Shown here one piece after another: positions 15,404 to 24,507 of a stretch of DNA of 64,000 nucleotides. Each line of letters opens with the position of its first letter. The first letter of the stretch is position 1. Source of the stretch: Castellaniella hirudinis. Lineage in GTDB: Bacteria; Pseudomonadota; Gammaproteobacteria; Burkholderiales; Burkholderiaceae_B. A program made the position numbers and the translations under genes. The notes under the pieces are model-generated. The model was not told the DNA's origin and did not search any database. It saw nothing but the letters and a program-made list of their open reading frames with translations. Location of the stretch: the NCBI RefSeq assembly GCF_042651965.1, contig NZ_JBHSDY010000011.1, forward strand, positions 1 through 64,000, in the 5' to 3' direction.

Positions 15404-16534
15404 CTAACTATATATTCTAACCGAAGGCGCGCCGTGGGGGCGATTCCTTAGGCAAAAATCCAGCAAATCTTGACCCAGATCGGGTCGATCGGCCAGTTCG
15501 GCGCACCAGGTGCGGCTGCGCGCGCGCCAGTCGGACCAGGCCGGTTCCGCCAGCGCAGCCGGCAGCGCCCGGGCCACGGCCGCGTCATCCAGCCGGTTCC
15601 AGGAGCGGATCAGTTCAGCGGCGGGGGCGGGCCAGCGCGCCCGGTCCAGCCAGGCCTCCAGCTTGTCCAGATGGGCGTCTTCCGCCTGGCGGTAGATCTG
15701 CCAGACCAGGGGCGAGCCGGCCCAGAGCGCCCGCACCAGGGAATCCTCGCCGCGCACGAAATTCAGGTCGCAGCAGCCCAGCAGCTCGTCGAAGCGGGCC
15801 TGGGGCACGAAAGGAATGGACACAATGCGCAGGCCGCCCTGGTCGCGCAGTGCAGCCGGGGGGCGGTCGCCGGGGGAGAGCAGCCGGACGGGCCGCTCCA
15901 GCCCGGCCAACGCCGCCTGCAGGCCCGCCAGCGGCGCGTCGGGGTAGCAGAACAGCAGCACGGTCAGGGCGTCGTCATCGGCGGGGGGCAGCGCATCGGC
16001 ACGTCCGGTCAGCGCGCGCAGGCGTTCGCCGCGATCCTGTGCCTGCGCGGCTTCGTGCCGCGCCAGCAGGTCCGGTTCGCGCAGCAGCCCGCCGGTGGCC
16101 GGCGTGAAGCCGGGAAAGAAAAAGAATTTCGGCACTCCGTTGGCCTGCGGCGAGGGCAGGCCGTGGCAGCCTTCCACCCAGGGTTCGGCGCTGAGGTATT
16201 CCAGATTGATCCACAGGCAGTCGCGTCCGGCCATGGCGGCCTCAAAGGCCGGGGGCAGGGCGCAGGCAAAGGCTTCGATCACGACGCCGCCCCGGGGCGG
16301 CCGGGCCTGCCCGGCCCGGTCCCAGGCGCTGATCTGCACGCCGTCCAGGGTCTGCACGGCCGCCTGCGCGTCCAGCGCCGGCAGCAGCCGCGCCAGGACC
16401 TCGGGCCGGTCGATCCACAGGCGCACGGACTGGCCCAGCGCGGCCAGCCGACGGGCCAATCGCCAGCACACGCCTGCGTCGCCGAAGTTGTCGACGACGC
16501 GGCAGAACAGGTCAAAAGACAGAGAACCAGACAC
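15404..16534 (-). CDS. earP: EF-P arginine rhamnosyltransferase EarP
   Basis: EarP transfers rhamnose from TDP-rhamnose to Arg32 of EF-P. The 376-residue GT-B type protein has the family N-terminus FCRVVDNFGDAGVCWRLARR, whose aspartate is catalytic in characterised members. The C-terminal nucleotide-sugar site is RGEDSLVRALWAGSPLVWQIY. The start is GTG, with GAGG six bases upstream. It lies 63 bases upstream of efp on the same strand, so modifier and target are probably co-expressed. Confidence 0.95.
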   Translation of the reverse strand: MSGSLSFDLFCRVVDNFGDAGVCWRLARRLAALGQSVRLWIDRPEVLARLLPALDAQAAVQTLDGVQISAWDRAGQARPPRGGVVIEAFACALPPAFEAAMAGRDCLWINLEYLSAEPWVEGCHGLPSPQANGVPKFFFFPGFTPATGGLLREPDLLARHEAAQAQDRGERLRALTGRADALPPADDDALTVLLFCYPDAPLAGLQAALAGLERPVRLLSPGDRPPAALRDQGGLRIVSIPFVPQARFDELLGCCDLNFVRGEDSLVRALWAGSPLVWQIYRQAEDAHLDKLEAWLDRARWPAPAAELIRSWNRLDDAAVARALPAALAEPAWSDWRARSRTWCAELADRPDLGQDLLDFCLRNRPHGAPSVRIYS

Positions 16535-16619
16535 AGTCAGCCTCTACGGGTGAATCTGTGCCTGCCGAATCCGAGCCGCCTGCAAGCGATCAAGAGGGAT
16601 GTCACGACCGGACGCCGTC

Positions 16620-17822
16620 TCAGTGAAACTGAACCGGCTCCGGATCGATTTCTTCCGGCAGCTCGGGATGCTGCATGTCGCCCAGCATATTGGGGAAGTA
16701 GGGCGTGCCGCAGTCCTCGCAGAATTCCATGGGCTGCAGGCCGGGCAGGCGGCGGATGTCCTGGACGCCGCATTCGCGCAGCAGGGCCGCGATCGTATCC
16801 CAGGTGTCGGCCTGGCCTTCGACGTCCACGTCGGGCTGGGATTCCTCGCGGCTGAGCGCGGGCCAGACACAGCCGTAAATCACGTCATTGCTCTGGCGGG
16901 TGCAGAAGCCGATGCGGTATTCCTCGATGGTCTGCTCGCCGCAAGCGATCAGTGCGGCGCGCAGGTCCGTGCCCGGGATGTGGGCGGCGGTCTGCAGCCA
17001 GGTGGCCGCGGCCTTGAGGGTCAGGGGGCGGATGCCCTGGTCGGCCTGGCGCGTGCCGGTGTAATAGGCCTCGGGACGCAGGTATTCCAGTTGGCAGCCG
17101 GTGAAGGCAGGCTCCAGGATGCGCGCGCAGCCCTCGGCCCAGCGTTCGGCGACGGCGTCCTGGGTGAGGGATTCGGCGGGCAGGGGGGATTGCCATTGGA
17201 AGACGGCTTCGCCGCGCGGCACGACCACGGCGCCGACCAGGAAGAACACGTCGGCCAGGAGGTCTTCCGGGGCTTCGGCGTCGCGCAGCGTGGGGCCGTC
17301 GCGACGCTGCCCCAGGGCGCGGTGTGCCAGCGCCTGAGTCCACGAGCGGGTTTCCTGGAACGATTGCGGCAGACGGTCGAAGCGGATCAGCGAGGGCAGC
17401 AAGGCAACCCGGGCCTGGGCGCCCAGCACGATTTCGCCCAGCAGGGTTTCGAGCGCCTGCAACTGGTCCGCGCTCAATTGGCCGTTCGGCAGCCGGTAGC
17501 GGGTCCAGGCCAGGACCGGCGCCGAGATCAGCAGCGTGTCGCAGTCCTGGTCGTCCGGACCGGGCATCAATGATTCGGAACGGGCTTCGGCCAGTTCGAC
17601 CAGGATTTCGTAGGCCGCCGAACGCTGTTCGAGCAGCACGTCCAGCGCGGATTCCACGGCGCGCCCGTGACGCGCGCCCAGGGCCTTGTCCAGGGCTTCG
17701 CCCAGGCGGCTTTCCCAGTAGGTGTCTTCCAGGTGGCTGCCCGAGCGCGACAGCGACTCAGCCAGGGAAATCAGGGTCTGCGACGTACGTGACAGAGAGG
17801 ATGAGCGGGAACGAGGGGCCAT
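16620..17822 (-). CDS. DUF2863 family protein
   Basis: This 400-residue soluble protein matches the DUF2863 family of beta-proteobacteria. It has an acidic, conserved C-terminus with FCEDCGTPYFPN, a CxxC knuckle that may bind a metal, and a central LLISAPVLAWTRYRLPNG block. There is no signal peptide or membrane segment, and its function is unknown. It is followed by earP and efp on the same strand, 85 bases away, so it might share their transcript. Confidence 0.8.
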   Translation of the reverse strand: MAPRSRSSSLSRTSQTLISLAESLSRSGSHLEDTYWESRLGEALDKALGARHGRAVESALDVLLEQRSAAYEILVELAEARSESLMPGPDDQDCDTLLISAPVLAWTRYRLPNGQLSADQLQALETLLGEIVLGAQARVALLPSLIRFDRLPQSFQETRSWTQALAHRALGQRRDGPTLRDAEAPEDLLADVFFLVGAVVVPRGEAVFQWQSPLPAESLTQDAVAERWAEGCARILEPAFTGCQLEYLRPEAYYTGTRQADQGIRPLTLKAAATWLQTAAHIPGTDLRAALIACGEQTIEEYRIGFCTRQSNDVIYGCVWPALSREESQPDVDVEGQADTWDTIAALLRECGVQDIRRLPGLQPMEFCEDCGTPYFPNMLGDMQHPELPEEIDPEPVQFH

Positions 17823-18038
17823 GGTGAACCGACAAACAGAGTAAACCTTAGTGTACCTGTACTGGGTTCAGGCTGAAGGGCGGGCCGGGTGCGTTTCATG
17901 CCGCTGTTGCCCCTTTCCTGATCCGAGGCCGGTCGCTAGAATCTTCAAAGCCATCAGCGGGATAACCGAAGCGCCAGCTCGAAACCCGATGTCCACAGTG
18001 TGCCGGCCCGGGGCCGGATCGTGCATCGGAGGATTTCC

Positions 18039-19217
18039 ATGAGTATCCGCGTCTGGCTGCTCGCCCTGACGACTTTTGTGACCGGGCTGGCGGAAAATAT
18101 CACGGTCGGCATTCTGCCTGCCTTGTCCGGGGGGCTGCACGTGACCCTGGGCGTCGCGGGCCAGCTCACCACGATCTTCTCTCTGGGCTTCGCCGCCGCC
18201 GCGCCTGCCGCGCCGTTGTTCGCCGGCCGCTGGCCCTTGCGCAATGTCTTGGGGGGCGCGTTGCTGCTGTTTGCCCTGTGCAATGTGGCGGCCGCACTCG
18301 CGCCCGGCTACGAGGTGCTGCTGGCCGCGCGCATCGGGATGGCGGCCGCCAGTGCGCTGACCTGCTGGGCGGCCACGCTGTTGGCCACCCGGCTCGTGCC
18401 TGCCGCCTATCGCGGCCGCGCCATCGGCGTGATTTTCATGGGGATCAGCGGTTCCCTGGTGCTGGGGGTGCCGGTGGGCATGCTGCTGGCCGAGGCGCTG
18501 GGCTGGCGCAGCGTGTTCGCGGGCCTGGCCGGGCTGGCCTGCGTCGCGTTGTGCGTGACCCGGCCGGGCTTGCCCGACTGGCGCGGCGGCGAGCGGATCG
18601 CGGCCTCCGTCTACGTGCGGCATCTGCGTGACGGCCGGCTCGCGGGGGCGCAGGCGGTTTCAGTCCTGATGATCGCCGGCCATTTCACCGTGTTCGCTTA
18701 TCTGGCGCCCTATGCGGTGCGGGTGGCGATGGTGCCGGAGGCCTGGCTGGCGCTCTTGTTCGCCGCCTTCGGCGTTGCGGGGGTGTCGGGAGGCTATCTG
18801 GGCGGATGGCTGGCCGATGCGCTGGGTCCGCGCCGCGCCGTCGTGCTGACGCCGCTGCTGTATCTGTCCAGCCTGCTGGCGCTGCCCTGGTGCGCGTCGA
18901 CGCCGTGGGCCTTTGTGCCCGCAATGATGGTCTGGGGCGGCCTGAGCTGGATGATCTCCCCCGTGGTGCAAAGCTACCTGGCGGCCGCGGGGCCTGCCAC
19001 GCTGCAGGCTGGTCTGAGCCTGAACCTGTCCGCCATGCATCTGGGCGTAGGGCTGGGCACGGCGGCCGGCGGTCTGGTCGTTACCTATGCGTCCTTGTCG
19101 TCAGTCCCTTGGACAGGCGCCGCGCTGGCCGCCGTGGCGGTGATGTGCGCCGCCACGGCGGCGTGGTCGACGAATCCGGGGCGTGGCGCTGAAGATGCCG
19201 CTGTGGTCCGGAAATGA
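18039..19217 (+). CDS. MFS transporter, drug/arabinose-efflux type
   Basis: This 392-residue inner-membrane protein has twelve hydrophobic segments and the DHA1-like major-facilitator pattern, for example FVTGLAENITVGILPAL at the N-terminus, AALMA-type helix 4-5 motifs and GHFTVFAYLAPYAV in helix 7. The substrate cannot be deduced; relatives export sugars or drugs. The ATG has GGAGG seven bases upstream. It is transcribed alone, from a 216-base gap shared with the divergent DUF2863 gene, and ends at a strong terminator. Confidence 0.85.
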   Translation: MSIRVWLLALTTFVTGLAENITVGILPALSGGLHVTLGVAGQLTTIFSLGFAAAAPAAPLFAGRWPLRNVLGGALLLFALCNVAAALAPGYEVLLAARIGMAAASALTCWAATLLATRLVPAAYRGRAIGVIFMGISGSLVLGVPVGMLLAEALGWRSVFAGLAGLACVALCVTRPGLPDWRGGERIAASVYVRHLRDGRLAGAQAVSVLMIAGHFTVFAYLAPYAVRVAMVPEAWLALLFAAFGVAGVSGGYLGGWLADALGPRRAVVLTPLLYLSSLLALPWCASTPWAFVPAMMVWGGLSWMISPVVQSYLAAAGPATLQAGLSLNLSAMHLGVGLGTAAGGLVVTYASLSSVPWTGAALAAVAVMCAATAAWSTNPGRGAEDAAVVRK

Positions 19218-19248
19218 AAAAAGCCCGGAACCGAGGTTCCGGGCTTTT
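19217..19248. terminator. Bidirectional terminator between MFS gene and acnB
   Basis: GCCCGGAAC pairs with GTTCCGGGC across a CGAG tetraloop, with A-run before and T-run after. It begins at the last base of the MFS gene and lies 20 bases beyond the acnB stop, so it serves both convergent genes. Confidence 0.88.
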
Positions 19249-19268
19249 CAAGGCGCGGCCTGAAAGAA

Positions 19269-21854
19269 TCAGGCGTCCACGGTATTGGCCACCGCCGTGA
19301 AGTCTTCGATCTGGTCGAAGTTCATGTAGCGGTAGATGGACTCGCTGTCCTTGCTCAGCAGGCCCATGGACTCCAGGTATTCCTCGCGGGTGGGGATGCG
19401 GCCCAGGCCGGAGCAGATCGCGGCCATTTCGGCCGAACCCAGGAACACGTTGGAGTTCTTGCCCAGACGGTTGGGGAAGTTGCGCGTGCTGGTCGAGAAC
19501 ACCGTGGCGCCTTCGCGCACCTGGGCCTGGTTGCCCATGCACAGCGAGCAGCCCGGCATTTCCATGCGCGCGCCGGCCGTGCCGAAGGTGCCGTAGTGGC
19601 CTTCCTTGGTCAGTTCGCTGGCGTCCATCTTGGTCGGCGGGGCGACCCAGAGCTTGGACGGCAGGTCGCGCTTGCCCTTGAGCAGCGTGGCGGCGGCGCG
19701 GAAGTGGCCGATGTTGGTCATGCAACTGCCGATGAAGACCTCGTCGATGGCGGTGCCGGCCACGTCGGACAGCGTCTTGACGTCGTCCGGATCGTTCGGG
19801 CAGGCCACGATGGGCTCGTGGATGTCCGCCAGGTCGATGTCGATGACGGCCGCGTATTCGGCATTGGCGTCGGGTTCGACCAGTTGCGGGTCGGCCAGCC
19901 AGGCTTCCATGTTCTTGATGCGGCGCGCCAGGGTGCGGGCGTCCTGGTAGCCGTTGGCGATCATCCACTTCAACAGCGTGATGTTGCTGTTCAGGTACTC
20001 GATGACCGGTTCCTTGTTCAGGCGCACGGTGCAGGCGGCGGCGGAGCGTTCGGCCGAAGCGTCGGACAGTTCGAAAGCCTGTTCGATCTTCAGGTTCGGC
20101 AGCCCTTCGATTTCGAGGATGCGGCCGGAGAAGATGTTCTTCTTGCCCTTCTTTTCGACGGTCAGCAGGCCTTGCTTGATCGCGTACAGCGGGATGGCGT
20201 TGACCAGATCGCGCAGCGTGACGCCGGGCTGCATTTCGCCCTTGAAGCGCACCAGCACGGACTCAGGCATGTCCAGCGGCATGACGCCGGTGGCGGCGGC
20301 GAAGGCGACCAGACCGGAGCCGGCCGGGAAGCTGATGCCGATCGGGAAACGGGTGTGCGAGTCGCCGCCGGTGCCGACCGTGTCGGGCATCAGCATGCGG
20401 TTCAGCCACGAGTGGATGATGCCGTCGCCCGGGCGCAGCGCCACGCCGCCGCGCGTGCTGATGAAGGCGGGCAGTTCGTGGTGGGTCTTGACGTCCACGG
20501 GCTTGGGGTAGGCGGCGGTGTGGCAGAAGGACTGCATCACCAGGTCGGCCGAGAAGCCCACGCAGGCCAGGTCCTTGAGTTCGTCGCGGGTCATGGGGCC
20601 GGTGGTGTCCTGGCTGCCGACCGAGGTCATGCGCGGTTCGCAGTAGGTGCCGGGGCGCACGCCCTGGCCTTCGGGCAGACCGCAGGCGCGGCCGACCAGC
20701 TTCTGCGCCAGGGAATAGCCCTTGCCGCTGTCGGCGGGGGATTCGGGCAGGCGGAACAGCGTCGTGGGCGGCAGGCCCAGGGACGCGCGCGCCTTGGCCG
20801 TCAGGCCGCGGCCGATGATCAGCGGGATGCGGCCGCCGGCGCGGACTTCGTCCAGCAGCACGTCGGATTTCAGTTGGAACTCGGAGATGACCTGGCCGTT
20901 TTTCAGGGCCTTGCCTTCGTAGGGGCGCAGTTCGATGACGTCGCCCATGTTCATGGCGGACACGTCCAGTTCGATGGGCAAGGCGCCGGAGTCTTCCATG
21001 GTGTTGTAGAAGATCGGGGCGATCTTGCTGCCCAGACAGACGCCGCCGAAGCGCTTGTTCGGCACGAAGGGGATGTCTTCGCCGGTGTACCAGATGACGG
21101 AGTTGGTGGCCGATTTGCGCGAGGAACCGGTGCCGACCACGTCGCCGACGTAGGCGACCAGGTGGCCCTTGGCCTTGAGTTCTTCGATCAGCTTGATCGG
21201 ACCGACCTGGCCCGGGGCGTCGGGCGTGATGCCGTCGCGCGGGTTTTTCAGCATCGCCAGCGCGTGCAGCGGGATGTCCGGGCGGCTCCAGGCGTCGGGG
21301 GCGGGCGACAGGTCGTCGGTATTGGTTTCGCCGGTGACCTTCAGCACGGTCAGGGTCAGGCTTTGCGGGACTTCGGGGCGGCTGGTGAACCACTCGGCGT
21401 CGGCCCAGCTTTGCAGCACGGCCTGGGCGTGGACGTTGCCGGCCTTGGCTTTTTCTTCGATGTCGTGGAAGGCGTCGAAGACCAGCAGGGTCTTTTTCAG
21501 GCCTTCGGCGGCGACCGGCGCCTGGTCGGCGTGGTCCAGCAGTTCGATCAGTGCGCCGATGTTGAAGCCGCCCAGCATGGTGCCCAGCAGTTCGGTGGCG
21601 CGGCGGGCGTCGATCAGGGGGCAGGATTCTTTGCCCAGCGCGACGGCGGCCAGATAGGATGCCTTGACCTGGGCGGCGTCGTCCACGCCGGCGGGGACGC
21701 GGTGCGTGAACAGGTCCAGCAGGAATTCGGCTTCGCCGGCGGGCGGGTTTTTCAGCAGTTCGATCAGGTCGGCGGTCTGCTTGGCCGTCAGGGGAAGCGG
21801 CGGGATGCCGATCGCCTCGCGGGCGGCGGCTTCGGTGCGGTAAGAGTCCAGCAT
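19269..21854 (-). CDS. acnB: Aconitate hydratase B
   Basis: AcnB interconverts citrate and isocitrate with a 4Fe-4S cluster. The 861-residue protein has the AcnB-specific N-terminal HEAT-like domain, then the swivel domain, then the catalytic domain. Cluster cysteines are in FIGSCMTNIGH and GCSLCMGNQ. In the PrpD type of methylcitrate cycle, AcnB also hydrates 2-methylaconitate, which fits the nearby prpDCB genes. Its promoter carries the same 21-bp operator as the mdh/GntR region. The ribosome site before the ATG is weak. Confidence 0.97.
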   Translation of the reverse strand: MLDSYRTEAAAREAIGIPPLPLTAKQTADLIELLKNPPAGEAEFLLDLFTHRVPAGVDDAAQVKASYLAAVALGKESCPLIDARRATELLGTMLGGFNIGALIELLDHADQAPVAAEGLKKTLLVFDAFHDIEEKAKAGNVHAQAVLQSWADAEWFTSRPEVPQSLTLTVLKVTGETNTDDLSPAPDAWSRPDIPLHALAMLKNPRDGITPDAPGQVGPIKLIEELKAKGHLVAYVGDVVGTGSSRKSATNSVIWYTGEDIPFVPNKRFGGVCLGSKIAPIFYNTMEDSGALPIELDVSAMNMGDVIELRPYEGKALKNGQVISEFQLKSDVLLDEVRAGGRIPLIIGRGLTAKARASLGLPPTTLFRLPESPADSGKGYSLAQKLVGRACGLPEGQGVRPGTYCEPRMTSVGSQDTTGPMTRDELKDLACVGFSADLVMQSFCHTAAYPKPVDVKTHHELPAFISTRGGVALRPGDGIIHSWLNRMLMPDTVGTGGDSHTRFPIGISFPAGSGLVAFAAATGVMPLDMPESVLVRFKGEMQPGVTLRDLVNAIPLYAIKQGLLTVEKKGKKNIFSGRILEIEGLPNLKIEQAFELSDASAERSAAACTVRLNKEPVIEYLNSNITLLKWMIANGYQDARTLARRIKNMEAWLADPQLVEPDANAEYAAVIDIDLADIHEPIVACPNDPDDVKTLSDVAGTAIDEVFIGSCMTNIGHFRAAATLLKGKRDLPSKLWVAPPTKMDASELTKEGHYGTFGTAGARMEMPGCSLCMGNQAQVREGATVFSTSTRNFPNRLGKNSNVFLGSAEMAAICSGLGRIPTREEYLESMGLLSKDSESIYRYMNFDQIEDFTAVANTVDA

Positions 21855-21893
21855 GGAATAATGCCCCAGGAGAGAGGGTTGGAGAACGCGGCT

Positions 21894-21923
21894 ATTTTAC
21901 CGGTAAGCCCGGTGATCAGGCAA
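21894..21923 (-). promoter_or_regulatory. Predicted acnB promoter
   Basis: On the minus strand TTGCCT (21918-21923) and TAAAAT (21894-21899) are 18 bases apart. The putative GntR operator ends two bases upstream of the -35. Confidence 0.5.
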
Positions 21924-21925
21924 TA

Positions 21926-21946
21926 GTCTTATATAAGATATAAGAC
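21926..21946 (-). promoter_or_regulatory. 21-bp palindromic operator upstream of acnB
   Basis: GTCTTATA and TATAAGAC arms flank a 5-base spacer; the element also contains the perfect 12-base palindrome TCTTATATAAGA. It is identical over all 21 bases, in reverse orientation, to the element between mdh and the GntR gene. GntR-family regulators bind such AT-rich palindromes, so the neighbouring GntR/UTRA protein is the obvious candidate, by inference. Confidence 0.75.
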
Positions 21947-21996
21947 CGAAGCCATGAACCGCAGCCTCCAACCCGCCGGGGGCTATTCCAGGCTGC

Positions 21997-22629
21997 TTAG
22001 AAGCGGTAGCCGACCCCGACGGTGGCGACCCAGGGGTTGATCTTGGCCGTGCCGATGTCCGTGCCGTTCAGGTGGACCTTGGAACGGATGTCGATGTAGC
22101 GCAGATCGGCGTTCAGGAACCAGCGCTCGTTCAGCTTGTAGTCCACGCCGACCTGAGCCGCGACACCCCAGGAATCCTTCAGGCTGAGGTCGTTGCCGGC
22201 CAGCGCGCCGTGGGTCTTGGTGTCGAAGAAGGTCGTGTAGTTCAGACCCACGCCCACATAGGGTTGGAAGGTGGCGTCCGGCAGGAAGTGCCATTGCAGG
22301 CTGAGGGTCGGCGGCAGATGCTGGGTCGAGCCGATCTCGCCCATGCCCTTGGCGTTGATGGAGTGCTTGAAGGGGAAGGCGCCCAGCAGTTCGATCCCGA
22401 TGTTGCGCGTGGCCATGTAGGTCAGGGTGAAGCTGGGACGGGTGCTGCCGTCGATGTCCAGCTTGACCGTGCCGCCGGCCAGGGTGCCGTTGTCGGACTT
22501 GGGTTCGACGTGCGTGACGCCGACCTTCAGCAGGATGTCACCCGCTTCGTGGGCCAGCGCGGGGGCGGCGGCGATCGAGCCGGCAGCCAGGGCGCAGGCG
22601 AGGGCGGTGTGACGAAGGCGGAATGACAT
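21997..22629 (-). CDS. ompW: OmpW family outer-membrane protein
   Basis: This is an eight-stranded outer-membrane barrel of 210 residues. A signal peptide ending ALAHE is followed by GDILLKVGVTHVEPKSDNG, typical of OmpW, and the chain ends in the YRF aromatic terminus needed for barrel assembly. OmpW proteins are linked to small hydrophobic molecule passage and to anaerobic growth. GGAG lies six bases before the chosen ATG. An FNR-like box sits upstream, in line with FNR control of ompW known in E. coli. Confidence 0.9.
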   Translation of the reverse strand: MSFRLRHTALACALAAGSIAAAPALAHEAGDILLKVGVTHVEPKSDNGTLAGGTVKLDIDGSTRPSFTLTYMATRNIGIELLGAFPFKHSINAKGMGEIGSTQHLPPTLSLQWHFLPDATFQPYVGVGLNYTTFFDTKTHGALAGNDLSLKDSWGVAAQVGVDYKLNERWFLNADLRYIDIRSKVHLNGTDIGTAKINPWVATVGVGYRF

Positions 22630-22668
22630 GGGGTTCTCCCTACATACGGTGTGGTTATGGAAAACCGT

Positions 22669-22710
22669 ATTGTGGGGAAACCCCGAACTTGATGACTTAA
22701 TCAGGATCAA
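22669..22710 (-). promoter_or_regulatory. FNR-type promoter of ompW
   Basis: In the gene's direction TTGAT-CCTG-ATTAA (22697-22710) matches the FNR consensus with one perfect half-site and one mismatch. CACAAT (22669-22674) lies 22 bases downstream as -10. The spacing is the same as in the nosR promoter, putting the box at -41.5 of a start near 22662. Confidence 0.6.
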
Positions 22711-22751
22711 GGAAACAGTGATTTTTCGCTTATTTATTAGCGTTTAAAGAT

Positions 22752-23042
22752 TCAAACCACCAGATCCTGATATTCCGGGTGGCGCCGCACGAAGGCAGCG
22801 ACATACGAACACACGGGGCGGACCCGCCAACCGCGCGCCCGGGCCGTGTCCAGCCCGAAGCGCGCCAGGTCGGCGGCAATGCCGCGACCGCCCACGGCGG
22901 CCGGTACCCCCGTGTGCGTGAACGACGCGACCGTGCCGTCCAGGACGTAGTCCAGCACGCAGAGATGACCGTCCTCCGTCCATTCGAAACGGTGGGCGGC
23001 CTCGTCGTGACGGATGGCGCGGGCGGGGGCCTCAGATGACAT
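22752..23042 (-). CDS. Small GNAT acyltransferase (YjdJ/COG2388 type)
   Basis: This 96-residue protein has the minimal GNAT fold: LDYVLDGTVASFTHTGVP, then GGRGIAADLARFGLDTARARG as the acyl-CoA binding loop, then VRPVCSYVAAFVRRHPEY. The substrate is unknown. Its start overlaps the end of prpD by 11 bases, so it is probably the last gene of the prp operon. Co-expression with propionate catabolism raises the possibility of a role in acyl-lysine control, which is inference only. Confidence 0.8.
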   Translation of the reverse strand: MSSEAPARAIRHDEAAHRFEWTEDGHLCVLDYVLDGTVASFTHTGVPAAVGGRGIAADLARFGLDTARARGWRVRPVCSYVAAFVRRHPEYQDLVV

Positions 23043-24483
23043 ACAGATCCACGTACTCGTGCACCGGCATGGCTTCCAGTTTCGCCTGGTCCAGCGACAC
23101 GTCCAGGATGCGCTGCTGCTGGCGGGCCGGGAACTGGCGGGCCAGGTTCGTGCGGAACTTGGCTTCCAGCAGCGGGATGCCGTCGGTGCGGCGGCGCTTG
23201 TGGCCGATCGGGTATTCGCAGACGATCTCGTCGAGCCTGGAGCCGTCCGTGAATTCGACCGTCAGCGCGTTGGCGATGGAGCGCTTTTCCGGATCGTGGT
23301 AGTCGGCGGTGAAGGCCGGGTCTTCCACGCAGACCATCTTGTCGCGCAGGGCGTCGATGCGCGGGTCGGCGGCCACGGCGTCCTCGTAGTCGCCGGCGGT
23401 CAGGCGGCCGAACAGGATGGGCACGGCCACCATGTACTGGATGCAGTGGTCACGGTCGGCGGGGTTGTCCAGCGGGCCCTTCTTGTCGATGATGCGGATG
23501 CAGGCCTCGTGGGTGCGGATCGTGATCTTCTTGATGTCGGCGTCGGTCTTGCCCAGGGACTTCAGCTTCGCGTGGATGTCCATGGCGCATTCCACTGCGG
23601 TCTGCGAGTGGAATTCGGCCGGGAAGGAGATCTTGAACAGCACGTTTTCCATCACGTAGCTGCCGTAGGGGCGCTGGAACTTGAAGGGCTGGCCCTTGAA
23701 CAGCACGTCGTAAAAGCCCCAGACCGGCGCGCTCAGCACGGACGGGTAGCCCATTTCGCCGGTGCGGGCGATCAGCGCCAGGCGCACGGCGCGGCTGGTG
23801 GCGTCGCCCGCCGCCCAGGACTTGCGGCTGCCGGTGTTGGGCGCGTGGCGGTAGGTGCGCAGGCTCTGGCCGTCCACCCAGGCCAGGGACACGGCGTTGA
23901 TGGCTTCTTCGCGCGACAGGCCCAGCATCTGGGACACCACGGCGGTGGAGGCGACCTTCACCAGCACCACGTGATCCAGGCCGACCTTGTTGAAGGAGTT
24001 TTCCAGCGCGATGCAGCCCTGGATTTCGTGCGCCTTGATGATGCCTTCGAGCACGGCGCGCATGGTCAGCGGCGCCTTGCCGGCGGCCACGGCGTTGCGC
24101 GACAGCCAATCGGCCACGGCCAGGACGCCGCCCAGATTGTCGGATGGATGGCCCCATTCGGCCGCCAGCCAGGTGTCGTTGAAGTCCAGCCAGCGGATCA
24201 TGCAGCCGATGTTGAAGGCGGCCTGCACCGGGTCGAGCTGGAACTGCGTGCCGGGGACCTTGGCGCCGTTGGGCACCACGGTGCCGGGGACGATGGGGCC
24301 CATGAGCTTGCGGCAGGCCGGGTATTCCAGGGCTTCCAGACCGCAGCCCAGGGTGTCGATCAGACAATTGCGGGCGGTTTCGAGCGCCAGTGCGCTCTCG
24401 ATCTTGTAGTCGAAGACGTAATCGACGATATCCACCAGGACCTGGTCGGGTTGGGGACGGACGTTGGAAATGGGTGCAGACAT
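23032..24483 (-). CDS. prpD: 2-methylcitrate dehydratase PrpD
   Basis: PrpD dehydrates 2-methylcitrate to 2-methyl-cis-aconitate in propionate breakdown. The 483-residue protein belongs to the MmgE/PrpD fold, shows no iron-sulfur motif, and carries family stretches such as RNCLIDTLGCGLEALEYP, RWLDFNDTWLAAEWGHPSDN and the AGDATSRAVRLALIA block. An AGGA ribosome site precedes the ATG, 24 bases after the prpC stop. The next step, hydration to 2-methylisocitrate, would need AcnB, encoded nearby. Confidence 0.95.
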   Translation of the reverse strand: MSAPISNVRPQPDQVLVDIVDYVFDYKIESALALETARNCLIDTLGCGLEALEYPACRKLMGPIVPGTVVPNGAKVPGTQFQLDPVQAAFNIGCMIRWLDFNDTWLAAEWGHPSDNLGGVLAVADWLSRNAVAAGKAPLTMRAVLEGIIKAHEIQGCIALENSFNKVGLDHVVLVKVASTAVVSQMLGLSREEAINAVSLAWVDGQSLRTYRHAPNTGSRKSWAAGDATSRAVRLALIARTGEMGYPSVLSAPVWGFYDVLFKGQPFKFQRPYGSYVMENVLFKISFPAEFHSQTAVECAMDIHAKLKSLGKTDADIKKITIRTHEACIRIIDKKGPLDNPADRDHCIQYMVAVPILFGRLTAGDYEDAVAADPRIDALRDKMVCVEDPAFTADYHDPEKRSIANALTVEFTDGSRLDEIVCEYPIGHKRRRTDGIPLLEAKFRTNLARQFPARQQQRILDVSLDQAKLEAMPVHEYVDLYVI

Positions 24484-24507
24484 GTGGGTTCCTGAAAGAA
24501 GTGCGGC

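Noticed and set aside
19596..21926. Plus-strand open frame of 776 codons
   Set aside because: It is antisense to acnB with composition typical of a shadow frame.
22690..22705. TTGAT-N6-ATCAG as the FNR box of ompW
   Set aside because: The half-sites are six bases apart instead of four; the overlapping TTAAT-N4-ATCAA fits better.
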